The notes: a model not told the origin generated them from the sequence alone. DNA of 39,633 nt from Mesotaenium endlicherianum (GCA_009602735.1 WELA01001462.1:338664-378296), one strand, 5' to 3'; numbered from the stretch's first letter, positions 23,001 through 32,672 are shown. Program-made: numbers and translations.

Positions 23001-24027
23001 GGGGTCTGGGTGACTAAAACCACTTCAGGCAGGCTGAAGCTAGTCATTCCTAATAACGTGGAAATAAAATCCCTTTTATTGAGTCAAGCACATGTTACTC
23101 TCTAATATAATCTCAGACAGGGACTCAAAATTTGCCTCTTAGATCTGGAGGGCTTTAATGGGGTTAATGGGAGTCAAATAGCTGCTCAGCACAGCAAACC
23201 ACCCTCAGACTGATGGGCAGACTGAAAGAACTAACCGACTTCTGCAAAAGGTACTGAGAGCTTATATTAACCATAAACAAGATAATTGGGATGACCTGCT
23301 ACCCCAAATCCAATTTGCGGTCAACAATGCGGTCCTCGCGTCAACGGGCAAGACTCCTTTTCAACTAAGCCTGGGTAGAGTCCTCAAGTCTCCTTTAGAT
23401 GTCCTAGGAGAGTCTTTACCTCACCCTACAGGGATTGACAATCTGGTCTCCCTCCACCTAACTAAGGAGTTTGCTGACACCCTGTCAGAAGTCCAGCAGA
23501 ACCTGCACAGAGCCCAAGAATACCAACAAAAGTACGCTAATCAGCACCGTCGAGAACTGACCTTTTCTAAGGGCGATTTGGTCAAACTGCATTCTCAGCA
23601 CCTGTACCTCCCTGGTGTGGTCAAGAAAAAGCTTGGCCCTGTCTGGATCGGTCCATATTCGGTGGTGCGTCGTGTCGGAAAGAATGCTTACAAACTGAAC
23701 ATGTCAGCCAAATACAAGGGTCATCCGGTCTTTAATGTCTCCTTCCTGGAACCATACATCAAAAGTGATACACTGTTCACAGGTCGGTTACCTGTCCAAC
23801 CGAGACCGGTCCCAGCTGTCCGGGACGGCGACCCTGAGGAATATGAGGTTGAGGACATTTTAGACGCGCGTTCGGTCCGTCGATCGTCTAAATATGTCAT
23901 GAAGTACCTCATTTGATGGAAGGGTTACGATGCCTCTGGGGACACTTGGGAATTTAAAGACCATTTGACTAATGCCAAAGGAGCGTTGAAACGGTTCCAC
24001 CTTCGGGCGGCTGGAGCACCTCTCTAA
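23001..24027 (+). pseudogene. Integrase with C-terminal chromodomain of element A, core deleted
   Basis: After 23000 coding continues as VWVTKTTSGRLKLVIPNNVE ... LLSQAHVTL (start of the HHCC region), then jumps at about 23100 to IISDRDSKFAS, so most of the zinc-binding domain and the first catalytic Asp are missing. The second Asp (23116-23118) and the Glu in DGQTERTN (23224-23226) remain. In-frame stops: 23140-23142, 23179-23181 and 23914-23916. The C-terminal GPY/F-like part reads KKKLGPVWIGPYSVVRRVG. The chromodomain spans ~23838-24010 (YEVEDILDARSVRRSSKYVM, LI-stop-WKGYDASGDTWEF). The stop at 23914 lies where chromodomains usually have Lys or Arg before WKGY. Chromodomains steer integration to marked chromatin. 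This copy cannot integrate itself. Confidence 0.9.
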
Positions 24028-24421
24028 CAGTCATTTCAGTTGACACGGGAAGGTGACAGGAGGTCCTGTCTCCATTTAAGTTGGAGGGGAAAATATATGA
24101 CATTTAATGTGCGAGAGCGAGAAAGGGACAGTTATGTGAACCCTAAGTGTCAGCATAGTGACAGAGGGGACAGCCTGGCCCACATAAAGCACCTTTAGCT
24201 GAAGGAAAAAGGGCCTCACACAGCCATACATCACTTAACACACCTGAAAACACATTCATACGTTTATGTCTAGCGCACCGCAACTACGTCAACTCCTAGC
24301 AATCACCCTGTAAGGTAAACAGGAACGAATATACTATATTAATACGAACTTACTCCCTTCTTGCAACTTCTAGGACAAAGGTCGATATCCTACTAAGTTG
24401 TGCCCTGGTTACATGTGCAGA
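24028..24421 (+). other. Non-coding segment between integrase and extra ORF
   Basis: It contains a purine tract at 24076-24093 and then a stretch beginning TATGACATTTAATG that could be a remnant of a non-coding 3' region. No frame is supported. It may be the leader of the following ORF. Confidence 0.5.
24076..24093 (+). other. Internal polypurine-tract-like copy
   Basis: TTAAGTTGGAGGG at 24076-24088 is identical to the sequence that precedes the 3' LTR at 26190-26202, and here runs on as GAAAA. It could be a central priming site or the original 3' end before an ORF was gained. Confidence 0.5.
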
Positions 24422-26092
24422 ATGGCTCCCACCACACAAAAAGAGGACAGAAAGCGCAAGGCAGAAGAAGCCAGGAGGACAATGGAGTAATACCAGAAGG
24501 AGCTGGCGGCGACGTCCCTCACCAGGATAGAACAAGGAAGGGTCTGCAAACAACAAGAGGCGGCAGAAGAATCACAGAGGAAGAAGGATCAGGAAGCGGA
24601 AAACCTCAGGATAGCTGAGGAGGAGAGACAAAAGAAACAACAAGAAGAAGCGGCAGCGGCAGAGGAGGAGAAAAGGAAAAAGGCTGAAGCGGACAGGCAG
24701 ATGAGCTTGGCCACTTACAGGTATACTGTGGTGGGTGGCCAAAACTTTGATAACCTGAAGGAAGCATTGCTGGCAGCCCAGGAGATCAACAAGCTGGAAC
24801 AGACAACTCTACAGAGGGAAGGAATTGCAGCACTGGATAGGTACATTGAGACACACACTGGTGTGGTCCTCTACGAGGATTATGCCAAGATGGTGGGCTA
24901 TACAGCAGAGCAGGCCCGGTACCTTGCCGATGATTCAGAGAACAAGCCAGTCCCAATACCGGGAATAGTGGGAGATTAGAGACTCATCATGGTGAGCATG
25001 CGGCCCGATAGCTTTAAGGATACGGTATTCTACCTCACACTATTGCCAGCTTACAATGAAGTTGAGAGACGGAGCTGGGAATACTTGGCCAGGGAAGCAG
25101 GACAGCAGATGTTCTCTCCCCACTGGTTCCCATGTAAACTGAGAAAGGTTGAGCATGGACCTCAGTACTACCAGCAGCCAACAGACTGGAGGTGGATGAC
25201 CGTCACAAACAAAAAGCAGGAGTGTGACTGAGCCCAACCAGACAATGTCCACTATGGCCTAGACGGCTACCTCATCCTACCACCTCACATTGCCCCTTGG
25301 GACCCCAGGCTGAATGGCTGCCTGAGTAATATGAATGCAAAGACCAAAGAGCACAGGAGGAGGAGGAGAGACTACTTCTCTAACGGAAAGCATGCCTTCG
25401 TCAAATGGGCGAAGAATGCAGGCCAGATAGATATCAGCAGGCTGAAGGCCAAGCAACCTCCAGCGCGCCCTAAGAAAGGGTTATCAGTAGACTACTCCAT
25501 GTCTACCAGGGAGCAGGACGACTTGGTTGACGAGACACCTAATTTCTCAGAGGAGGAGGATGAGGAGGATGAGGAAGAAGAACAAGGCAGAGGAGAAGCA
25601 TCAGGAGCTGGTACTCAGGAGACCCAGGGGCAGGCAGGGGCACTTCCTAAGGAACCAAGATCAGGTATATGGAACGTGATCCCGGTCATGGAGGCAACTG
25701 GACCCCGCACTCGCTCCCCCAGCCCACTTGCCCAAGCAAGGGAAGAAGCTGATCTGACTGTACTTGGCAGCAGACACCGGTAGAAATCCCCAGAGGACAG
25801 GGGTGCCAGAAGAGGAACACGCGGGGTGGCCAGAGGTATGCCGGCCTCACCCTTCGCTCAGGGACATGTACCTCTTGCCAATGTATTTCAGCATCCTACT
25901 GGAATGTCTGTCTATGTGGGGATCAACACCCAAGTGGGTGAAGAGCAGGCTACCATCCTTCGTTCACCTCGAGGTCCAACTTTAGAACAAACGGGGTTCT
26001 TTAGAAGGCCAGCTGCCAGACCTAGAGGGCTGTCCAGATCTAGGTCCATATCTCAGTCTCCTGATCCTGAAGACCCAGGAACAACCCCTTAG
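24422..26092 (+). pseudogene. Extra ORF between integrase and 3' LTR, unrecognised
   Basis: One frame from ATG 24422 to TAG 26090-26092, about 556 codons, with in-frame stops at 24488-24490, 24977-24979, 25229-25231 and 25781-25783. The N-terminal ~95 residues are Glu/Lys/Arg/Ala-rich and coiled-coil-like. A middle region follows (YRYTVVGGQNFDNLKEALLA, then WEYLAREAGQQMFSPHWFPC and PPHIAPWDPRL), then a basic RRRRRDYFSNGKHAFVKW stretch, an acidic run of about 15 Glu/Asp near 25550-25590, and a Pro/Ser/Arg-rich tail (RSRSISQSPD). I do not recognise the family. No signal peptide or membrane segment is evident, so an envelope is unlikely. A second Gag-like protein or a captured gene are the alternatives. 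Confidence 0.6.
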
Positions 26093-26189
26093 GTGACAGG
26101 CTGAAGAGGCAGTTAGTGGGGGAGGCTAGTCAGGTTCAGTTCTCTTATTTAAAACTTCTGCAATTTAATGTTGTTGAGGCGACAACAAG

Positions 26190-26204
26190 TTAAGTTGGAG
26201 GGAT
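26190..26204 (+). other. Polypurine tract of element A
   Basis: TTAAGTTGGAGGGAT lies immediately upstream of the 3' LTR start (TGTAGTGAATC at 26205). The purine run primes plus-strand DNA synthesis in LTR elements. Confidence 0.75.
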
Positions 26205-26895
26205 TGTAGTGAATCAGTATGTTAGTAGATATAATATTCATTTATATATAATAATTAATAATCAGTCTGCTGGACTTCATACTTAATATCAGTTTAATGA
26301 CTCCATCGGAAGCAGCAGGCTGAAGTCAACTTAAGTCAGCTTGCTGACACATTCTTTGACAGCCAACTGACTTCCGTACTCGGTAGCAGCGAACTGCCTC
26401 GATATGCATCTAAGTGTGATATGCTAGATGAATGGCCAGATGACATCCCTATGATGGATGGCGATTCGGGATGATGGGAGATGGCGGTGGATTTGGTGAA
26501 CCGAGGTCCCTACCAACGTGGTTAACTCCCGGGTAGGCGGTGCCATCGCACTGGCCGTTGAACAGTAAACTCATTCCATGTACATATGCTAGGCATTGCT
26601 CTCGAGTTCGGCATTCGGAAACGAGGCCAACTCTCTTGTACAGCTTACCGAGAGATCTGAATCCAAGGCGAGAAGCCGTTGATACGCACTGTCTTCTAAA
26701 CCTTGCTTATGTATAAGTTTACTGATTGCATTATTGATGCTAGTTTACTCGCATTTGACTTACGAGTATCGTTCACTGCTAGTGTGTTTCCTTTGCCGTT
26801 TAACAAGTTAACAGAAAATACCATAAAAGATTGCTTGCTGGTATAAAGATCTTCATTAATTGTTAATCGCCTATTTGGTAAGTCGGTTCATTTTA
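26205..26895 (+). repeat. 3' LTR of element A (691 bp)
   Basis: Starts TGTAGTGAATCAG and ends TTCATTTTA, matching the 5' LTR with scattered substitutions and one 28 bp deletion. The last base is placed by comparison with the 5' LTR and the solo LTR at 5026-5744, whose end is fixed by its target duplication. Confidence 0.88.
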
Positions 26896-26900
26896 TTTTT

Positions 26901-27314
26901 GCTGGATTCTCTTACCGGCCATTCTCCCAAGCCGGAAGGAGAAAAATGATTCAATGATCATCAAACGCAACACTGGGGAAAAATGGTGAAAATCATCCAG
27001 TCGCTGCAAGAGCGCCAGCGTTAGTTTCCACCTGCGTTTGTGATTGAGAATGTACACTTGGAATTGGACTACAAGGAGATGAAGCCAGGGGCTTCATTGC
27101 TGATTTTTTACTCCACCTTAGGGCATCATGCCTTGCTGAACGACGCGAGGCATGGGGGATTATCTCAACGAGCCAGGATGCTTAGACAAAATTGTATATC
27201 CATTGAGCATTTGAAGGCTATAGATTCGATCTTGCGACGACCGCCCAACGCACAATCTGTGGGAGAAGTACTGGGGGTAATTACTAAATCAGTGGCAAGG
27301 AGGGATACCTACCT
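26901..27314 (+). pseudogene. C5 cytosine methyltransferase of element B, part 2 (motifs IV, VI, VIII)
   Basis: Directly after element A the frame reads AGFSYRPFSQAGRRKM, which is motif IV, but with Tyr (TAC, 26913-26915) where the catalytic Cys belongs. After a TGA near 26956 and a frame change, the next frame reads KMVKIIQSLQERQR, a TAG, then FPPAFVIENVHLELDYK, the ENV of motif VI near 27046. SQRARMLRQNCIS near 27163-27200 fits the Arg-containing motif VIII. EHLKAIDSILRRPP follows in the target-recognition region. Coding is cut at 27315 by a solo LTR and resumes at 28583. Confidence 0.82.
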
Positions 27315-28577
27315 TGTAATGAATCAATTCATTATGTATTCAATTAATTGCATATATAAATATAACACTAAATAAGTATTATATCTATATACTCACAAGT
27401 GCGAGTTCATCTAAATGAATGTATGTCGATGTAATGCGAGTTTACTTACTTACTTTGTCAAAAAGGTCAGCAGGATGACTTTTGTTCCATAGTGTAGTTT
27501 GCTGACTTTGTTGAAAAGGTCAGCAGGATGACTTCTGTATCATAGTGTAGTTTGCTGAGATTTATATATCAGTTATATATAGGATATAATATCAGTAGGT
27601 TGACGTATAGTAAGCTCGCTTGATATTAGTCAATATACTTAGCTTCAGTACGCTGAGGATAGACATGTTCATTTAGATTGTTATTTGTAGATTGGCACAT
27701 GTGACCGAAGTATACTGAAAGTCGGGAGGTCGACTGAGATTTGGTAAACCGATGTCCTACCATTGTGGTTAACTCCTGGGTAGGCGGAGCCGTCGTCAGT
27801 CAACTGAACAGTTAGGACTTCAGTCAACCACCAATTAATATGGTCGTTATACCTAGATCCGTGGGTCCCAACTTAACGGGTTTCCCACGAAACGGCGCAC
27901 CTTGCGCCGTGGTCAACCAGGTGGTCACTAGGTACATAGCAGGCTGGGATCTCGTGGTCCCTCATTCTGGACAGTAGGCTTTACAGTCGGATTTCTACTT
28001 GCAAATCATGTGTGCACTTTTGGGTTTGTTCTAATGACCAGCCTTCACGGAAATTAACATGGTTGCTTTGTCTGCGCTCCAAATGGGACGAACTAGGACT
28101 TTTCGGAAAGGTCTTGTCAAGATGCATCCGTTGCCGTTAAGTTTGCTCAATTTGAAGTAGTATTGGCAGAGTTATGCCCTCTGACATTTCGGGGTCACAC
28201 AGCGGACAGATTCCATGGTTTTGCACCTAAGTCAGTGGGATGTGTTTTAGCTACATTATGGTCATCTGAATGAGAGCCCCTTTGCTATTCAGTCCCCTGA
28301 TGTTGTGCATGTGCTATACATGCTTGCATGCCTGGTAGGCAAGAGGCCATGAGTTTCTAAAGGAGAAGCTCTACTCCTCAAGCTCGCCTCTTTCTTGTGC
28401 CTTGTATTCGCGTGCAACTATGGCACACTACGATGAGTGAATCAAGGGTTATAGATGAGTAAACGGAATTCGTTATGAGGGTGAAGATCGCTCCCTGATT
28501 TCACATGCTTCCACCTATCTCTGATCTTTTATATTTAAATGAAATATATTAATCTTGAATAAGCAAGATTCATTTCG
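27315..28577 (+). mobile_element. Solo LTR (1263 bp), related family
   Basis: Starts TGTAATGAATCA, like element A's LTR, and ends GATTCATTTCG, like A's TTCATTTCA. Inner blocks such as GTCCTACCATTGTGGTTAAC match A's LTR, but it is longer and more diverged. The flanking pentamers TACCT (27310-27314) and TACCC (28578-28582) are a target duplication with one transition. Removing it rejoins the methyltransferase frame. Confidence 0.82.
27892..27910. other. Hairpin in the solo LTR
   Basis: ACGGCGCA and TGCGCCGT are perfect 8 bp arms around CCT. Could form a stem-loop in the LTR RNA. Confidence 0.6.
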
Positions 28578-28582
28578 TACCC

Positions 28583-28880
28583 TCAGTATAGCATCAACAA
28601 GCCAGGGAAACCGAGAGAGGTTCTGCCTACCTTCACGGCCTACCTTGAGTCACGAGCTTTCTCTAAGGGAGGACCCGAGATGATTAAAGATTCCACCATC
28701 GGCTCGTTCTGGCGAGAACCATTTGCTATGAAGAAGGGAAGCTGTTTGAAGCTCCCAGATCAGGTGGTTCGGAACATCATCAACAAGGTTGGGAGGCCAG
28801 AGGCATCAAAGATCTTTGGCAACATGATTGGGCAACATACTATGACCTGGTTGCTGGAGACTATTATGACATGGCAATAA
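28583..28880 (+). pseudogene. C5 cytosine methyltransferase of element B, part 3 (motifs IX, X)
   Basis: After the solo LTR the frame reads QYSINKPGKPREVLPTFTAY, with GKPR..LPTFTA as motif IX, then SRAFSKGGPEMIKDS, FWREPFAMKKG and FGNMIGQHTMTWLLETIM, which fits motif X. The arrangement parallels element D: PRAAFSTLVS, PGMIFDS, VEPSASERE and LLGRVMDVHVLTR. The domain ends near 28850, and TAA follows at 28878-28880. All six hallmark motifs of the family can therefore be found across the three parts. Confidence 0.75.
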
Positions 28881-29531
28881 TTGACTTTTGCCAACAAGCC
28901 TATGCCAAAGCCACCAACGGTATCAATTGGAATATATGCGGTGCCTACCTCAGATCAGAGATCTAACCAAAATGTGCAACAACGCCGGGAGGCAACTCCA
29001 ATACGCAGAAATGCTGCTGGAGAACCCAGAGGCAACCATACCTCTCGCAAGGAAGCCGGGATGGTTGAATTGGCATGATGCCATGAGCTGCAAGACCGCA
29101 TAGACAATAGAATGGCTAAGCTAACCACACCTTTGGCAAGAGAAGACACGCCCATGGCAGACAAAGATCCAAACGACGAGACTCCGCCACCAGCCGAAAA
29201 AGCAGCTGACAGGTCTATATCACCCACGCCATCTGGGCCATGGGTGGACGACACGCATGTCACATCGCCTTGGCTAAGAGAGGCGGCGTCCAGGCAAATA
29301 GAGGTGCCATCACCCGAAAGGGAGGAGACACCTGAACGGCAACAGACGCCAAGACTGGAGGTGACTTCTTTGCGTGAGGAAAAAGAAAATTCTAGTTCTG
29401 ACACCAACGTCAGACCACGAGCAACCGAAAATGGACACTATTGGGAGGCAAGTTCAAGCAGTTGGGAAGCTAATCAGCGCTGTCTATCATCCTCACCAGA
29501 TCGGAAATGGTCAAATGAGACTTCAAGCTAG
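28881..29531 (+). pseudogene. Unrecognised hydrophilic protein after methyltransferase B
   Basis: Continuing from the TAA at 28878 the frame reads FANKPMPKPPTVSIGIYAVP. A neighbouring frame then gives IRDLTKMCNNAGRQLQYAEM and ATIPLARKPGWLNWHDAM, and the first frame resumes ELQDRIDNRMAKLTTPL, then a Pro/Glu/Ser/Thr-rich disordered stretch to TAG 29529-29531. Frame changes lie near 28960 and 29090. No known domain is recognised. It may be the part of B's polyprotein that follows the methyltransferase, in the place where element D has its RT. Confidence 0.45.
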
Positions 29532-29539
29532 GGAACCCT

Positions 29540-30821
29540 AGAGGACGATGATCCAAGAGAGGAAGATGATCGGACCCACCTTGCTGAGCGACAGTGCAAT
29601 GTTGGTGAATGGGCTGAGGCAAGCAACCAGAATTCTGTAGACTCTGGAGGGTCTGGAAAAACCATATGCTTGAAAGTGATTATTGAAAGTCACAAGGAGC
29701 TGAGCAAGAAATTGAGTAAAATGCTCTACGCATCTGAGTCAACCAAGGAGGAGCATCCTATGGCTACAGTTTGTCTAACAGCTGGGAAAATCACCAGGCA
29801 AATTATGAATTAACTTTTGGAGGCTGATGCTGATCGGCGCAAGGAAGGGAAGGTAGCGCAAGTAGCGCACTTCTTTGCAAAATGCAATTATCAACATGGC
29901 CAAGCTCAACACAGAAGACGACAAAGAACCGTTGCCACCTGGAGTGGAGGAGCCAGTTGAAGTCGAGGCAGGAACGCCTAATGCACCAGACTTCAACTTG
30001 CCTGAGCTCGCAGATGGAGGGGACGTAGGGGACCAGATCCCACAATTTTCTACTTCAGAGCTGGACGTACAGGACCTGCAAGAGCTCAGAATTGATGATT
30101 GGGTATGCGACCAGTTAACACTGGAGGGGCCCAACCCAACGGACCTATATGATGACTTGAGGTCGCCCACTGCCAGCATCACAGCACTGGAACATTCCAC
30201 TCAGCGAGGGCGGCAATAGCCACCAGAGGTGAGTGCCTGTGTCGCTTAGGCGGAAGCAGTTGAAGGAAAGCCACAAGGTCGCGCAAGCAGGCCAAGGAAA
30301 GTGGCTCGCAAGGGAAACGCACCACTCAAACAAATGTTGATGCGTTATTTCAAATACCAAGGGAAACCTTGCAGGGAAGGAGTTCCGCGAGAAATCACGA
30401 CTGCCCCACCAAAACTAATTATGGAGATCCTGCAGAAAGAGAGCAATGCACGTCTAATGCGCAGAGCTGCTGCATTAGGTCTGAACATTTCCATGGTAAC
30501 GCTTCCACCACTGTAATGCGGGGAAGAGCAGAGTCTGTCTCTAGGGTGCCCACAGCTACTGAGCAAGAACTCACTGACCTGAGAAGAACGGTGCAATGCT
30601 TGGTTGAGGAGAATACCGTGCGTAACAGGTTGGCAGATTTGCAGGATCGTTGGTTTGTGTCACGTGGCTGGACAGTCACACCACCACCAAGAGAAAATCT
30701 AGGAGTGACATTGGAATGCATAGTTTCACTGGAACGTCAGTGGGGTGGGACTATCGACCCGAGGACCGCTGCCCATGACCCAGGTGAATTGGCCAGTGGC
30801 CAACGCACGTCCACCATTTGA
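29540..30821 (+). pseudogene. Unrecognised disordered polyprotein remnants
   Basis: Pieces in several frames: a Lys/Glu-rich piece around 29600-29870 (VIIESHKELSKKLSKMLYA), an acidic piece 29875-30219 (DDKEPLPPGVEEPVEVE, then LDVQDLQELRIDDWV), a basic piece ~30240-30516 (KVARKGNAPLKQMLMRYF) and 30525-30821 (RAESVSRVPTATEQELTDLR). In-frame stops and shifts separate them. No RT, integrase or other enzyme motif is visible. Likely a continuation of the preceding region. Confidence 0.35.
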
Positions 30822-30851
30822 AGCAGGCGGGACGAGTACCAGCTAGACTGT

Positions 30852-31099
30852 CGCAACGGAGACTGTCGGCAGATGCTAGGCATCGATATTGCATAGGTGG
30901 GAGAGAGAGCTCAAACATACAAGACGGACCGGTACTACTAACCTAGGGACTGCGGGTAAAAACCCCCCCTAACGAGGGAAAAAACCCACAGCTTATTAGC
31001 TGCAAATGCGAAAAGAATAGTAAAGGTCTGAACTAAGCACACCTGGGCAATCGAACATCTACTGGGCACCTACTGACTGAGCAAAAATAGCTATGAAAA
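30852..31099. repeat. 248 bp direct repeat, copy 1
   Basis: Runs from CGCAACGGAGACTGT to GCTATGAAAA and aligns without gaps to 31979-32226. It includes a C7 run (reverse strand TTAGGGGGGG) that resembles a polypurine tract on the minus strand. It may be the end of a truncated LTR or a duplicated 3' flank of element D. Confidence 0.9.
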
Positions 31100-31978
31100 C
31101 CATGTAACGAGCCCAAGCAGATTAGTTGTGAGTTGTGAGGTGAAGGTGTTACAACACGGACGAGGACGAGGTGATTAACTTATGTGATGGCCGAGTTCGA
31201 GAGCACAATGCACGCACTTAATAAGCTTAAGGTGTGGGTGTGGTACGTGCTACCTTCTAACAGAGAGAAGGGTAAACAAGAGCACTCAATCCGCAAGCAT
31301 TTCATTAAGACATGCACCAAGAAGTAGAATCAACTTAAACATGAAAATGGACTTACAAAAGCTAACACCGAGATTGTGTGAGCGTGGAACCTAAGTAGTG
31401 TACCCTCACGAATCTATGCCCAATGCGAACCTACCAAAATCAAGCGGAAAGGAATCCTACGACTTAACGCGTCATCGCGTTAAATCGACTAAATAACACC
31501 AAAACATATATGAACCGACCTGTGCTCAAGAGTACGACGAGCGTGCGGACGAACAACGACCAACCCCCCACACCCCTCCAGTACTCTCCCTAACCCCTAG
31601 CAATCGCGTGGGCATATCCGGCGGGTTTGCCTATAGTACGTGACGGCCCAGTCACCCATGCCTAGGGATCCTACTTGGTACCAGTGCTAACCCAACAAGC
31701 GGGCAAACTTGTGGGTCAACCTTCACACGTGTGGGCGGCACACCACGCGTGAAGGGAAAGGGAGTGCGCGGGATCCGGGCAGAGCCTCATAGCTGCTCAA
31801 TAGCAGAACCTCGTGAGCGGATCAAAGGTCCAAGTATTCACCCTAGTTGTGAGTGGGCTAAGCCGTCCTCTCCTACCACCCTAACCCGACTAACCACTAG
31901 ATCTTGCCATCACCCTCCACCCTCAAATTCTACCCCTAGACACCAAAAGGATGCGACAGGCACGGGCATGACAGCTGC
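31100..31978. other. 879 bp spacer between the direct repeats
   Basis: No supported gene. A CTTGGTACCAGTGC site near 31674 and GTGTG/CACAC-rich stretches are present. If the repeats are LTRs this would be the interior of a very small non-autonomous element, but no primer site adjoins either repeat. Confidence 0.4.
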
Positions 31979-32226
31979 CGCAACAAAGATTATTGGCAGA
32001 CGCTAGGCATTGATACTGCATAGGTGGGAGAGAGAGCTCGAACATGCGAGACGGATTGGTACTACTAACCTAGGGAATGTGGGTAAAAACCCCCCCTAAC
32101 GAGGGGAAAAGCCCACAGCGTATTAGCTGCAAATGCGAAAAGAATAGTAAAGGTCTGAACTAAGCACACCTGGGCAATTGAAAATCTACTGGGCACCTAT
32201 TGCCTAAGCAAAAATAGCTATGAAAA
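31979..32226. repeat. 248 bp direct repeat, copy 2
   Basis: Gapless partner of 30852-31099. By hand alignment about 23 differences, of which about 19 are transitions. Confidence 0.9.
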
Positions 32227-32672
32227 TCCCACCCCCAGCTGAAGGCGAGGGGATGCGGCAGAAGCTGAATAGTAAAAATTGGGAGACAGGAGAGGATTGT
32301 CAGGAGCGATGGACGATAGGACGACCTCAGGCGAACCGGGATTAGAAAACCCGGGCGGAAGATACTCCAATGATAGACGTGACGAACGGTAATGGGATAA
32401 AACTCCGTAGTAGAGCGGAGGGTTGGGGACATGAGCGAGACGCGGCCATCCACAAATGGGTATGCGGTGGGCGCACGTGAAGACTCAAGGAAATCCGGAG
32501 AGCGTCAGCAACGTCGGGGGTGAGCAGCGGCGGAGGGAGCCCACAAACGCCGGAGGACAGGGACTGCTCCCACCAGGCCAGGAGGGAAAACCTGCACGTG
32601 TGACGAAAGGAGGAACGATCAAACGAAGGAACTGAAACAAGGAAAGGAAAAGAGTAGTGAGGGAGTCCTAGG
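32227..32672 (-). other. Probable 3' non-coding region of element D
   Basis: Lies between the PHD-finger stop and the direct repeat. Frames here are composition-driven and show no domain. Confidence 0.5.

Larger units (their letters stand above)
18458..26895 (+). mobile_element. Element A: full-length Ty3/gypsy chromovirus
   Basis: The 8.4 kb element has paired LTRs (18458-19176 and 26205-26895), a tRNA-iMet-type primer site, gag, PR-RT-RNase H, an integrase with chromodomain, an extra ORF and a polypurine tract. It sits inside element B's methyltransferase in the same orientation. The pentamers outside the LTRs, TATAT and TTTTT, match poorly, but deleting the element with one of them rejoins the methyltransferase in frame. 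PR-RT-RH-IN order and the chromodomain place it in Metaviridae/Ty3-gypsy chromoviruses. It is dead: stops, frameshifts and an integrase deletion. Confidence 0.92.
14607..28880 (+). mobile_element. Retroelement B: Gag, protease, cytosine methyltransferase (fragmented)
   Basis: B is read from 14607-18457, 26901-27314 and 28583-28880. The gaps are LTR insertions (element A and a solo LTR). The order is Gag, a possible inserted segment, two CCHC knuckles, an aspartic protease with DTGA, then a complete set of C5-methyltransferase motifs I, IV, VI, VIII, IX and X. No reverse transcriptase or integrase of B is visible; DNA after 28880 is unrecognised. B must be older than the two insertions in it. 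Gag plus zinc knuckles plus DTG protease identify an LTR retroelement. Ty3/gypsy is inferred from domain style and from the parallel with element D. Confidence 0.75.

Noticed and set aside
24422..26092. Envelope gene in element A
   Set aside because: Position fits, but the protein is charged throughout, with no signal peptide or membrane segment that I can see.
19304..26092. Stop-codon reassignment to explain in-frame stops in element A
   Set aside because: TAA, TAG and TGA all occur, alongside frameshifts and a domain deletion. Decay is the simpler reading.
28955..29407. Minus-strand Ser-rich frame
   Set aside because: It is the complement of the plus-strand hydrophilic coding remnant and shows no independent motif.
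31100..31978. Small LTR retrotransposon (TRIM) bounded by the 248 bp repeats
   Set aside because: No TG...CA ends, no primer site next to the first repeat and no target duplication. Kept only as a possibility in the repeat entries.
32160..32453. Minus-strand frame after the PHD finger
   Set aside because: It overlaps the 248 bp repeat and has no domain; the PHD frame already ends at TAG 32673-32675.
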